DNA of 64,000 bases from Durusdinium trenchii (lineage: Eukaryota; Sar; Dinophyceae; Suessiales; Symbiodiniaceae). Location: positions 1,466,442-1,530,441 of the forward strand of contig CAXAMN010022695.1 of assembly GCA_963970005.1 (NCBI GenBank), written 5' to 3'. Positions within the stretch are counted from its first letter, which is position 1, and each line of letters opens with the position of its first letter. The translations under genes and the position numbers were made by a program. This document shows positions 52,201-62,259 of the stretch, one piece after another. The notes below the pieces were generated by a model that saw nothing but the letters and a program-made list of their open reading frames with translations, had not been told where the DNA came from and made no database searches.

Positions 52201-52540
52201 AAATGCCCCATCACCGATACGGATATGTAGATCTACTCGGAGTTGCTACCCCAAGCAATCTAGAATCTAGACCATAATATTTTCTGGGCGTCTGTGGGTG
52301 GAGATTTGTGCAGCAGTCTTCTTTGCAAAAAAAGGTCGATGATCGTGATGATCGCTTGTATTTGCAGTATCTAGCGTTACTGAATTGCTTCCCTGCTTGG
52401 ATCTGGGTTGCTTGCTTGCATGCAGTGGGCCATGGTTGGTTCCAGCTTCAGTTAGTTAGCTTCGAAGAGCCTGATCGGACTCAACAAAGGGCTGGGGGGG
52501 GGCAGGGCATCCCCCCAAAAGCAAACTAACCAAGGACACC
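49300..52540. other. Region upstream of CDPK, no clear gene
   Basis: A GC-rich island at 49540-49650 is open in three minus-strand frames and might be an exon (for example AAKNATNGQQRVLGLEKTAA), but nothing decides it. (AT)n runs lie at 51091-51107 and 52117-52153. GTTACTACTAG words cluster at 50850-50912. Confidence 0.4.
50337..50431. repeat. 95-bp miniature inverted-repeat element
   Basis: Left end TCCTATTATTACCTGTAACAG (50337-50357) and right end CTGTTACAGGTAATAGGA (50414-50431) are inverted copies with one 3-nt gap. The inside is 56 bp, including GGATGATGATGGTAAG. MITE- or introner-like shape. Confidence 0.85.
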
Positions 52541-52552
52541 AGCAACTAGTCA

Positions 52553-52660
52553 TTCCTTCCTTCCTTCCTTCCGTCCTTCCTTCCTTCCCTTTGTTCCTTC
52601 TTCCATTCTTTCATAATTCTTCATTTCGTCCTTCCTTCCATCCTCCCTCCCTCCAGCCCT
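52553..52660. repeat. (CCTT)n microsatellite and C/T-rich tract
   Basis: CCTTCCTTCCTTCCTTCCGTCC and related pyrimidine-rich sequence on the plus strand. Confidence 0.9.
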
Positions 52661-52839
52661 CCTTGCTTGCATGGCTCCTGCTTTCTGAGTGCTTGCTGCG
52701 CAAAATAAGGAAAACAATAGAGGTGAGGTGAGGATCAAAAAGCAAGGAACACACGTATAGAAGTGGACAGAACCCAATGCAAAAGCTAGCGTCATGAAAA
52801 TGACAAAGACCGTATTGTAAAAGCAACGTAGAGCCGTGT

Positions 52840-53150
52840 CAAAGCAAGTCCAAGAAAGGCAGGCAGGAAGCAAACATGTACAGTAATGACATGCGAACAA
52901 GCAGCAAACGCAAAACAAAAGCAAATAACCAGGGAAGCGACAGAAAATAAACGCAATAGGCAAAAAAGGCAGAAGCACTAGCAGGTCACTAGCAAATAAC
53001 ACAAAAAAAAACGGGGCACACACACAAAAAAAGAAGTGAAGAACATTTGGCAACATAACGGTCACAAAAGCAAAGCAATGATGCAACAAGCAAAAAGAAC
53101 CATCAAGCAAGCCAAATAATCAAAGACAAATTGCACGCCAAAGCAGAATA
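52840..53150 (+). repeat. AAAGCA-rich purine tract
   Basis: Loosely periodic words such as GCAAACAAGCAGCAAACGCA and AAAGCAAAGC over about 300 bp. No gene. The minus-strand frame (Cys/Phe/Leu-rich) is a product of composition. Confidence 0.6.
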
Positions 53151-54714
53151 AACCCAAAAAAGAACATTAACATGCAGTAGCACTAATATACTTTAAAAAA
53201 GGTGTGTGTCGCATTGAATCAACACACCAACATCATCCAACATCTCCCCTCTGGCCATCTGCTGCTGTTACACGGGCCGTCTGCTTCCGCGCGGGCCGGG
53301 GAAGTTTCGGCTGCCATGGAAAGGACAACACCGTTCGAAAGGGAGTGAAGTAACAACACCGTTCCCCCCCGTAGAGTCGCAAGTTTGGGTGAATTCACGA
53401 ACACAAAAGAGGAAGTTCCTTGCAAGTGCTGGGACCACACGAGATATGTTGATTGGTTTAAAGACATTGGTTTAAAGACAACGTTTCATTTAAAATGCAT
53501 GCATTCACACATGTATCAACACTTCTGAACTGAGTGCTGTCCGATGATAAGTGGTGGCCACTTCGCATTGACTGCAGTGATGCCTGAGTTCGCTGCCTTT
53601 CCTCACTGTGAACAAACATCAGGCGCCTAAGCACAATCATAACAGGAACGTTGTGCTGTTCGCACAGCCTTCTCCGCCAGAACATTGTTCTGAAGTCAAT
53701 GGATAATTATATACAATCATATACTACATGTATCTACATGTTGTTGCAGTGGAGAAGGCTTGAAGAAAAGACATCTAAGCCAGAAAACCGAAACATATCA
53801 ATCACATCATATGGATTTGATGCGTTCGAACTCATGGGTCCCCGGGCTTCCGTTCTCACTTCTTCTTCGGTTCACGGAGCTATCAGTTCGATTAGAAGAC
53901 TCTCTCTTCTTCGGTGCCCCTGGTGCTTGGAGCAGTTCTACATTCTTGTTCCAGTTCCAGTGGGGAACACTTTACTAGGAGTTTACTAGGACAATCTCAT
54001 CCTCTTTACTTTTTGAAGGCATTTTCGTTGTAGCACCTTAGCAACCAACTCAGACTCTTGAGACACTTCAAAAATGGGCGGCGGTCCAATGGTGGGGAAT
54101 CCGCTCGTTGAACAAACAAGAAACACTGGCCGCTCGGGGCTGACTCTGGCGCCGTTGGGCCGTTGGGAAGCAGCTGAACGGTGCAGGAACAAAATCCTGC
54201 TACCTCCACCATGAAGAACCAGTTCAAATTGGGTGGACAACAACAATCCATTTCATGGCAATGGTGGGTGATGATGTGTTTGTTAATGCATTTCCCGAAA
54301 TATGCAATTAGACTCCTATAGCTGCTGGCTAAAACCTGCGGCTCTTGTTGCTCGGAGCTCGAGATTGGTCCCATGTTCACATGACCGTCCAAACAATCCC
54401 AAATGCGCAAGGGACTTCTCCATAGGCCTGGCGAAGGCCTCTAACATCTAGTGATCCATGTAGCTTTCCCACTCGTGGGCAGGGCGCCAGGACAAGCTAT
54501 CTCCACTAAGCTGAGGCACAGCTGGCCTCAAATGCAGCAACACACATATGCTGAAAGACCCAGCCAAAGCATCCCAGCGCACAGGGTGCCCAAACGACCT
54601 TGGTGCGCTTGGTGTTTCAAAAAAGCATCTTGCTATTTCTTGTTTTGGGTGTGTTTTCTTTTGTGTTTTTTGTTGCGGTGCATTTGGTGATTGTTTTGTG
54701 CGTTCCTCCATCTG

Positions 54715-54785
54715 TCGAAGTGGAAAGCTAGCTGTTTGTAGAAGAAACAAGTGTCCAGGAGGCCATTTTCAATGTCCATCATTAT
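54715..54785 (+). repeat. GTTTGTAGAGG palindromic repeat, copy 4 (diverged)
   Basis: GAAGTGGAAAGC, GCTGTTTGTAGAAGAAA, GTGTCCAGGAGGCCATTTT, then AATGTCCAT. The block order is that of the copy at 59256 with more changes. Confidence 0.6.
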
Positions 54786-54989
54786 TTCAGGGCACCAGGG
54801 CCTGCGTGCCAAAAGATACGAACCAACTGGACCACACGGCAAAAAACAAAAACTCCGGCCGCAGGGAGAACAAACATGAGGGAAGCGTATCACAATCAAG
54901 AAGGGAGTAAGGAATGAAAGAGTTCTGTTCATATGATGCACTTGGGTTGTCCCTTGGGGTGAAACAAAACACCACAACCAGTAAGATTA

Positions 54990-55490
54990 GAAAATTAAAA
55001 ATAAGAATAGAACAAGTGTAGAAGGCCAGAAAAGCAAGAATAAAGCAACTAATAAAAAGAAACGGCAACAAAGGCCATAGATAGCAAAAGCAATCAAATC
55101 AGGGAACCAATACGCCACAAGAGGACAAGAAGCAGGAAAGTAGAGAAAAGCAGGAGAAAAGTTAGGAAGTGCAAGACAAGCGCAAAAGAAGCACGAACAG
55201 AAAGAACAGCAGGAGAAATCACCAATGAAAAGGCAAGGAAAAGCAAAACAAGCACAAAAAGCAGGAAGAGCAAGAAAAGCAGGAGCAACCACAGAGAAGC
55301 AATGGAAAGCAAGCAAAAGCGAGGAAAAGCAAAAATGGCACAACAAAAAGCAGGAAAAGCCAGACAAACACAAAAAAGGCAAGCAAAGCAGGAGAAATCA
55401 TAGAGAAACAACGAACAGCCAGAAAAGCAACAAGAAGCAGATCCAACCAACAACTCCTTAAAAGCAACACAAAAAGTTTCCCGACAAAAT
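54990..55490 (+). repeat. Degenerate AGCAGGAAAAGC tandem tract, ~500 bp
   Basis: Dozens of variants of GCAGGAAAAGC / GCAAGAAAAGC / GCAGGAGAAA with hardly any T on the plus strand. The period is about 10-12 but irregular. All frames stay open for long stretches (Lys/Gln/Ala-rich on plus, Phe/Leu/Cys-rich on minus), which is a composition effect. Confidence 0.85.
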
Positions 55491-55599
55491 ACAATAGTCC
55501 TCCCTTGTTTTTTCGCCTGCAATGCGGATCGCCAACAGGGATTCCAAACCAGCAGCCAAATAGGGATGGAACAAATAACCCGTACACTCCGACTCACTA

Positions 55600-55675
55600 A
55601 CATGGAAGTGAAAAAGCCCCTGTTTGTAGAGGAAATTGGTCATCCAAGGGGCCATGTTCCACTTCCATGTTTGTT
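55600..55675 (+). repeat. GTTTGTAGAGG palindromic repeat, copy 5
   Basis: It begins ACATGGAAGTG and ends CACTTCCATGT, a perfect 11-bp terminal inverted repeat. Inside are CCCCTGTTTGTAGAGGAAA and CATCCAAGGGGCCATG. Confidence 0.85.
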
Positions 55676-56035
55676 GAATGGAGGGTATGTCAATTCAGCA
55701 CCCAGCCACGGTGAGTGCAGAGAGATATGCACAACGAAGGGTCTTCGAGAATGGATGTGACAAAATGCTGCCAAAATCACCTGAGAGCGCAGGAGTGTTG
55801 CGCCACGGAAGAAACGATGTCTCACACTGCTTGTAGAGTGGCTCGGAAAAGGGGCAGAAGCAGGGAACCTAGATGTTTCTCAAGTGAAGATACACAGTTT
55901 CACTAGGGTGTCTTCTTTCTTGTCTGTATCAGGTTCATCAAAGCACATGGAAGATTTTGCAACTAGCCAAAAGTTTAGATTGTTGCAAATAAATCTACAG
56001 CTTTGGATGACGACTATATACCGGTTATCCCCCTA

Positions 56036-56185
56036 AACAAATGCTCCTTTCGCTTCAGTGTCTTCCAAGAGGCATTTGCATGCATGCGTCAGGTAGGTCA
56101 AGGAGAGGACATCTGCAAGAATGTCAGCGCCGCAAACAGCACATAAATAGAGAACGCTGGTCATTCCTTGCGGAAAGAGGAACTT
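56036..56185 (-). CDS. Candidate exon of membrane-protein gene
   Basis: The minus-strand frame reads KFLFPQGMTSVLYLCAVCGA, then DILADVLSLTYLTHACKCLL and EDTEAKGAF. Acceptor-like GATGCTCAAG. One hydrophobic segment. Same strand as the exons at 60.6-62.2 kb; membership in that gene is inference. Confidence 0.4.
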
Positions 56186-56499
56186 CTTGAGCATCGGTGG
56201 TAAGACCCATGCGACTGGGCTAAACATCACTAAGCCTCAGCTGGCGCAGCAAAGGACGTGTGGAAGGCAAACATCGATGCAGTTGGAAGCCAAGATCTCT
56301 TGGACCGAGGTGTTGACCTTTCGATGACCACATGTTGACCTTTAGAGCACGTTCCATGGTGGATTCCAGATTCTTCGAGTTCACCATCCTTCCAACATCC
56401 AGATCAATCGACAAACCAACGTCAAGTCGAGCTTGACTCAAGCTGTTCGAAGACCGGGTGAGCAACTTTGGTTCCAAACCGCTGGTTTTCCGACATCAA

Positions 56500-59040
56500 C
56501 ATGAGCACTAGATACGAGAGGAGCAGGACGCCCCACTAGAGACGAGCCCGGAAAGCAGGTCTGACACATCGTGACAAACGTCATGTGGTAGTTGATATCC
56601 AAACGTCATGGGCTATGGGGCCCACGGGGGGGTTGAGTTGTTGCAACCTTTGTAATTAGATGCAATCTTACTTGATACTTGAGTGTGCACTAACAGGATG
56701 TGGAACTTGTTGTGGAGCAGTAGTACTCTTCATGAATATGCTCTCCTTTGTATTATGTGTCCCTATCCTATAGCCTTTGTTCCATCAATTGAAGAGATGT
56801 TGTACTTCTAAAACCTTGCTTTGTCCGTTTATCCTTTCTGTACAGGCCTTGTCCAAATAACCACTTTAGTATAGCCTTCTTCTGTGTAAAAGGTCATCTC
56901 GTCTGCAGAATGACATCTAAATAAATACCGTTCTTCGGCTGCATTGTTTAATACAGTTTTAGCACTGGTGATGTGTGTTTTGATGTGGGGCCGATTTGCA
57001 TGCAAAAGAAACTACACACACATGTGTCACAACACATGTTCTTCTCAACAAGACACATGCCTCCAAAAAATGTGTTTTAATGTATACATTACAAAGGAGT
57101 TTCAACAAGCTGAAACTTTCAGATAGAACGAATGCTCTTGACTAACAAACGTGCAACCATGTGCAAGAAAACACTTTACATAGATGCAGGTGCAAGCTAC
57201 TTGGGTCCTTTAAAATACCGTGCCTTCAAAATAAACAGGAAAGCGTTCTGCATAGAAACCGGTGCATAGTTTTTGGAAAGCAGCAGGTGGTTGACACTTT
57301 TTTGATACTGTTTGACAAATTGCACATCCAACAAAGGAAAAACTATGGAGGCAAATTCGGACGGAGGGCTCATAGTCTTTGCAGTTTCAACGTTTTAGGA
57401 CCAGGGGTTTGCAAGCTTAAAAAAAACGCGTCAAAAGCAACATGCTACGGCCAAATGTGTACAAAAAAGAAACAAAACTGCAAGGCTACGGCACTCCACA
57501 TCCAGGTCCGGCTCCCTAATCTCTGCAGGTTTGCTGTGTCAGAACATACTTATGGAGAGTGTTAAAAAAAGGCGTGTCCAGAAATCCTGTTCAAAACATC
57601 ACTGCAAAGACTATGTGCCATCAAAATCCAGGTCTGGTTCCAGTCTCTGCAGCTGTTCTTTTGTGTCTCTTACAAACCCAGGCGGATCAAAGAGACAGAC
57701 TCCAAAACTGGAGAGATCTGCAGAGACTATTATGATGTATTATGTATTGGTTCTATTCACTACACGTGTGTTCTTTCTTTAAGACATATTGATTGTTTTT
57801 TTCTTGTAGTTTACTATTGTTCATAAAGGATGGACAAAAAATGTGTGTCAAGATGTGCCGATGATTAGACATGCATGTTTGTCAAAAGTAGATAGTATTA
57901 CCTTTTGCACAAACATGTTGAAATGTACGACTGTGTCAAAACACGATATGCTTTATTGATGATGGCTATGTCGACACAATGATGACACAAATGCATGGTT
58001 TCATAATGCTTCATTATATATATAATATATACATTGCATGTCTTAGTCTTCTCCTTTTTCGTGGTCTACTAATGCTCGAAAACATCCTGCATCATGTTTT
58101 CGTGCAACATATGTTCGTGTGTCGACGTGGGTTTGGCCGTGCAGTCTGATCGTTCGCTGGCGGTGCTACCCCCCCGACTGATAATATGGAAAGACCACGA
58201 GCTTTGTTGGCGTGTTGTTGTTTTTTTTTGAAAAGAACCGCTATGGCTATGTATATATATATTATACATATTTTTTTTTTGGTCTGGCTTCATTTCTGCT
58301 GTTTTTTGCTTCATTTCCAGGGGAAACAGGATTTGCTGGCATGCTTTTCTTGATGGCCCCTCCACCGGATGATGTCATCATTTGTAGGACAAAGGTCCCT
58401 CCGAGCACTATGTGCATGATGAAGGTGCCTCAATCATCAACAAATGTGCTATGATTGGCAACATCTCAGGCCCTGCAAGTATCGCAAGTATGACATCCTA
58501 TGACCCGTCCTGCTGGAAACAAACATGAAGAAATTAAAACACCTGTGCCCATTGTGTTCTGGCCATCCGAGCTGGGGACAACCCCCCCACTCGCTCTAAT
58601 AACATCAAATCTATTCCAATTTCATACGCTTGAAATAGTCATGAAAGTGGATAAAACGAGCTGTTTGGTCTTCGGATTTTTTGTCGGGGCCATGCCATCC
58701 ATGTTGGCCCATGATTCTTCTTCTTCTTTTTCTTTGATGCCATAACACCCTTTGTCGTCGCCGCACAAGGACATAGATAAACAAAATATGACACAACAAA
58801 TGATAACAAATGCACCCAATGATTGAGAACTCTCCGACAGTCATCGCAGGCTCTATCCAAATTATAGTGAGTAGAAGCAAGAGGTGCAAAAGCTGCTTGA
58901 AACAAGATACTAGCTTGGTGCGAACACCCCAACTCTATTAGACTCTATTGGTGGCTTGGTCGCATAGGTATTGGACTTGAGCATCTGAGCAAGTGAAAGC
59001 AGGATTGAGGGGGGTGGAAGGATTACCCAGGATTACCCAG
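56500..59040. other. Non-coding, probably intron of the minus-strand membrane gene
   Basis: No credible exon. AT-rich with an (AT)n run at 58012-58032. Confidence 0.4.
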
Positions 59041-59064
59041 GCATCTTTCACAGTCTCAAACATC

Positions 59065-59155
59065 CAATGCTTTCGAACGGGCGACCAGGTCTCCGAACTG
59101 GGTGATCATGCTCTTTCGAGCTGCCGAGCACGAGCGAACCGCGCATGGGATCTCG
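59065..59155 (-). CDS. Candidate exon, minus strand
   Basis: After AACCGAG the frame reads IPCAVRSCSAARKSMITQFG then DLVARSKA. GC-rich compared with its flanks. No domain; the position fits the membrane-protein gene. Confidence 0.4.
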
Positions 59156-59255
59156 GTTAGGAGCCTGAAAGAGATGGTTCAAAAGCCGGGGTCGTCTCTT
59201 TATGTAGCTATTTTTTTATAAAATGTGTCATATGATGTCATACACTCCCTGAAAC

Positions 59256-59330
59256 AAACATGGAAGTGGACAATGCCCTGTTTGTAGAGGAAAATAGTGT
59301 TCCAGGAGACCACTGTCCACTTCCATGATT
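59256..59330 (+). repeat. GTTTGTAGAGG palindromic repeat, copy 6
   Basis: ACATGGAAGTGGACA at the left and TGTCCACTTCCATG at the right form a 14-bp inverted repeat. The core is CCCTGTTTGTAGAGGAAAA then GTTCCAGGAGACCA. The element is about 75 bp long. Confidence 0.85.
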
Positions 59331-59519
59331 GTTGGAGGGGGGGGTATATTTCTCAGGACATGACTGCCCCAAGACTCCCCCAGCAACCGGGTGAGGGCGC
59401 CATCACTTGTCATCCAAGTAGCTGGACAAAGCAGCCGTCAGCCCCCAGCCCATCACGATGGCTTCAAAGCCTCTGCCTCATTGGGACCCGTGGACCTTTG
59501 AATTGGGATGTGTCGCCAA

Positions 59520-60195
59520 CAAATAGAGCCCTTGCTCCTAGTAGCGATGCCCTTTGCTCCTAGTAGCGTCCTTGCTCCTAGTAGCGATGCCAGGAGCCCC
59601 TAGTAGCTTCTTGTTAATACTATGCCCTATGAATGGTGGTGTTTTCAACGTGGTTTTGTAGGTGGTTTCTCTTAATGTTCATGCCATTTGGCATGACCCT
59701 GAAAAAAACCGACACCAGTCCGACTTGCAATGCGAATTATGGGTTCAAGGTGGTTCAACTCAAACTGCTTTCCTACTGCCAGGATAGTTGGCATGCAGTC
59801 GATGTTGTCTATAGAAGCGTCGAAGCATCCACAAAAAAAGCGTCGAAGCATGACAGGTTGGGGACAAGTCCTCTCAGTTTCGTTGATGTGTTTTGCTACC
59901 CAACCATGCCCAGCCCAATAACATCGGCACTGTTTAAAAAGATTTGGCGACTCGTGTCTGTTCAGGTACCTGTTCAATATCCAGAAGAACGGCCGTCGTT
60001 CACCGGCAGTCCTTCCAGAGTCCCTCGAATCCGACCAAGAATTGCATTGAAATATAACTATTGTTCCTAATAGCGATGCCCTTGTTCCTAATAGCTTCTT
60101 GTTACTATAGTAGTATGGCCAGGAGCCCCTAGTAGCGTCCTTGCTCCTAGTAGCGATGCCAGGAGCCCTTATAGTAGCTTCTTGTTCCTATTGAA
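59520..60195. repeat. TAGTAGC / TCCTAGTAGCGATGCC short interspersed repeats
   Basis: Two clusters: 59528-59625 (TTGCTCCTAGTAGCGATGCC, GCTCCTAGTAGCGTCCTTGC, AGGAGCCCCTAGTAGCTTC) and 60060-60195 (TTGTTCCTAATAGCGATGCC, CTAGTAGCGTCCTTGCTCC, AGGAGCCCTTATAGTAGC). Relatives occur at 50850-50912 (GTTACTACTAG) and 46413-46490. Confidence 0.8.
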
Positions 60196-60639
60196 TATCA
60201 AAGAAACTGGGAATGATCAACGTCTGCGGCCTCCTATACACCCACATCCAACATTGCATCCGGTGTCCCAAGGTTTTGCAACGTTGTGTAGCCCGTGTCG
60301 ACCGCCCATGCCACCCGCGCTAGGCTGCAAAAGTTACAAAATGACTCCACAACTAACCAAACAACCTCTGAAAAGCTCCACTTACATCCATGAAGCATAC
60401 ATGTATATACATGTTACAAAATACTTCATCCCTCCGTGCCATTTTTCACACCACCCACCAATAATTGGTCCTGAAAGCATCAAACACAGGCCGTCAGACC
60501 CTTGACTCTGCCACGAACCCTTTCTCTTCAGCTTCTGGGATGGTCTTTTAGGGCAGGAAAAGGGCATCTCACACAGGTCTTTCCACCCAATAGTTCTTTC
60601 CGAGAAGAGATCTCCCTCTTCCCACCCAGGGCCGGACCT

Positions 60640-60775
60640 TTCTGTCTTTCTCCCGCCGCGCGACGCCGGAGGAACTCTTTCTCGCTCATCCACGGCAGGT
60701 ACTCCACGACGAAGAAGATTCGCCTCACGCCGATCCTGAGGAGCCGCGCACCGAGCAGTCGCGACTGCAGCTCAA
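60640..60775 (-). CDS. Exon of unrecognised membrane-protein gene
   Basis: Acceptor TTGAGCTGCAG, frame SRLLGARLLRIGVRRIFFVV then EYLPWMSEKEFLRRRAAGE. Arg-rich ends surround a hydrophobic strand. The donor is not fixed. Same strand as, and downstream of, the exons at 61.1-62.2 kb. Confidence 0.5.
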
Positions 60776-61076
60776 GAAGTCGTCCATTCGAGAAATAGAA
60801 AGGAACAACTTCTGACACATGCCATCCATGTTTGTGATGGTTGGATAAAAAGATTGCAAACATGAACTAAACAATGGACATCTATTATATATCACATCCA
60901 TTGCTTTTCTTGGTGTCTGAGAAACTTTAGTCTCTCATGGCTACAAAAAAAACATAATCAAAAACAAACTTTACAAAGAACTTGTTCTGCAAACAAAGGC
61001 TATCCTGGGTCAAGGCACCTGCTAAACATGAGGTTAACATAAATACATATGTACATAACATTCACACAGAACAAAC

Positions 61077-61349
61077 CTTCATCAAACCAATCCACTGCGA
61101 TCCCCTCTGTTGGAATGTCAACTAACACAAAGTGTAATCCCCACTCTGGCCTCTGCGTCCTCCAAAGGATCACCAAGAAGTCACAGGCAATCCAAATGCC
61201 CACGGAGGGCCAGTCTTGACACAGCACTGCCGCCATGGAATTGTGCAAGCCGATGTTGAGAGCCAGGGGGAACATTCCGTAGATGTGCAGCATCGGGCTG
61301 ATTCGGCTGGACGCAAACTTGAAGATGTCTAGGCAAGTTGCTTTGATAC
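61077..61349 (-). CDS. Exon of unrecognised multi-pass membrane protein
   Basis: Acceptor CCCTCTCAG, donor GATGAAG|GTTTGT. It encodes about 90 residues, including MLHIYGMFPLALNIGLHNSM, then IWIACDFLVILWRTQRPEWG and LVDIPTEGIAVDWFDEG. One or two membrane-spanning segments. No family recognised. Confidence 0.6.
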
Positions 61350-61379
61350 CTGAGAGGGACGAAGCGTCGAAACTATTTA

Positions 61380-61466
61380 TAATATATATATATATGTTAT
61401 ATCGATATATACTAATGATAATTAATGACATATATAGTAATATATATATATATATATATATTAATT
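61380..61466. repeat. (AT)n tracts
   Basis: ATATATATATATATG at 61382 and (AT)n at 61441-61462, in the intron between the two membrane exons. Confidence 0.85.
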
Positions 61467-61561
61467 ATGTGTGTACATGTGTGTATTATTCAATGAAACA
61501 ACACGATTGCTCAACAACATACACCTTCCCATCCACCCAGGCTGTTCCGGCCCCATCTTAC

Positions 61562-61720
61562 CGAGAGACAAAGCGAGATCACCGGCCGAACGAAAGCTGC
61601 CGCGAGATCCACGCCGTTGTCCGCGGCTTCCCACGTGGTGGCGCTGAGGTGATGCGACACGGAGAGACTCGGAACGACCACGGCGAAGTCGAGGGCGATG
61701 TAGTTCACTGGCAACACCGC
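61562..61720 (-). CDS. Exon of unrecognised multi-pass membrane protein
   Basis: Acceptor CAACTCTAG, donor CTCTCG|GTAAGA; 53 codons in phase 0, reading AVLPVNYIALDFAVVVPSLS, then ATTWEAADNGVDLAAAFVRP and VISLCLS. Hydrophobic. The phase with the next exon (which needs one leftover base) does not close with these exact borders. Confidence 0.6.
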
Positions 61721-61904
61721 CTAGAGTTGGTTGGACGGTCCATGGGTGAAAAAGGGTGAAACTAGGGTGAGACTCTTTGCTTGAATCAAGTGGTCATGAA
61801 GGGGGGGTCAATTGGTTCAGTATAGGGGATTCATGGGAATTCGGCACCAGTTCAACTTTTGAGAGAATTTGGGACGGCTAGGCTTAGTGCAAAACTAGAA
61901 GGTC

Positions 61905-62240
61905 AGGGTACTGCTGCGCCAAGTGGCTGCAAGAAAGCAAAGGATCAACAGGATGAGATCCCGCCAAAAGTGCATTCCTTCCTTGCAAATGTAAAAAACT
62001 TGGGACGTAAGATCTTGCCACTTTGGATCCCCTCGACATCTGCGGATGCCTGCAATCATGGAGGGAACGAAGAACAAGCAGGTGGTTGTGGGCCAGAAGC
62101 AAGTGGAGAAGAAGATCTTGAAGTGGCTATCAGTGCCCACCAGGTAGGGGAAGAGAACATCACAAATGATGAATGGCACCAAACTGACCAACAAAAAGAA
62201 GCCATGACTCTCCCAATCCATCGTCTCCTTAGCGAAAATT
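61905..62240 (-). CDS. Exon of unrecognised multi-pass membrane protein
   Basis: The frame reads IFAKETMDWESHGFFLLVSL, continues VPFIICDVLFPYLVGTDS, CLFFVPSMIAGIRRCRGDP and ends LILLILCFLAATW. Three hydrophobic segments are likely. It is the most upstream secure exon of this gene; the start is not seen. An ORF on the plus strand over the same bases is a shadow. Confidence 0.6.
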
Positions 62241-62259
62241 GATCTCACAGGCAAATCAG

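Noticed and set aside
54987-55603. Phe/Leu/Cys-rich frames of up to 169 codons that look like membrane proteins
   Set aside because: They are the complement of a purine-rich tandem tract. Hydrophobicity here is a composition artefact.
61834-61846. GAATTCGGCACCAG, close to a commonly used cDNA-library adaptor
   Set aside because: It differs by one base, the sequence on both sides looks like ordinary genomic DNA, and the membrane-protein exon follows. A chance match is more likely than contamination.
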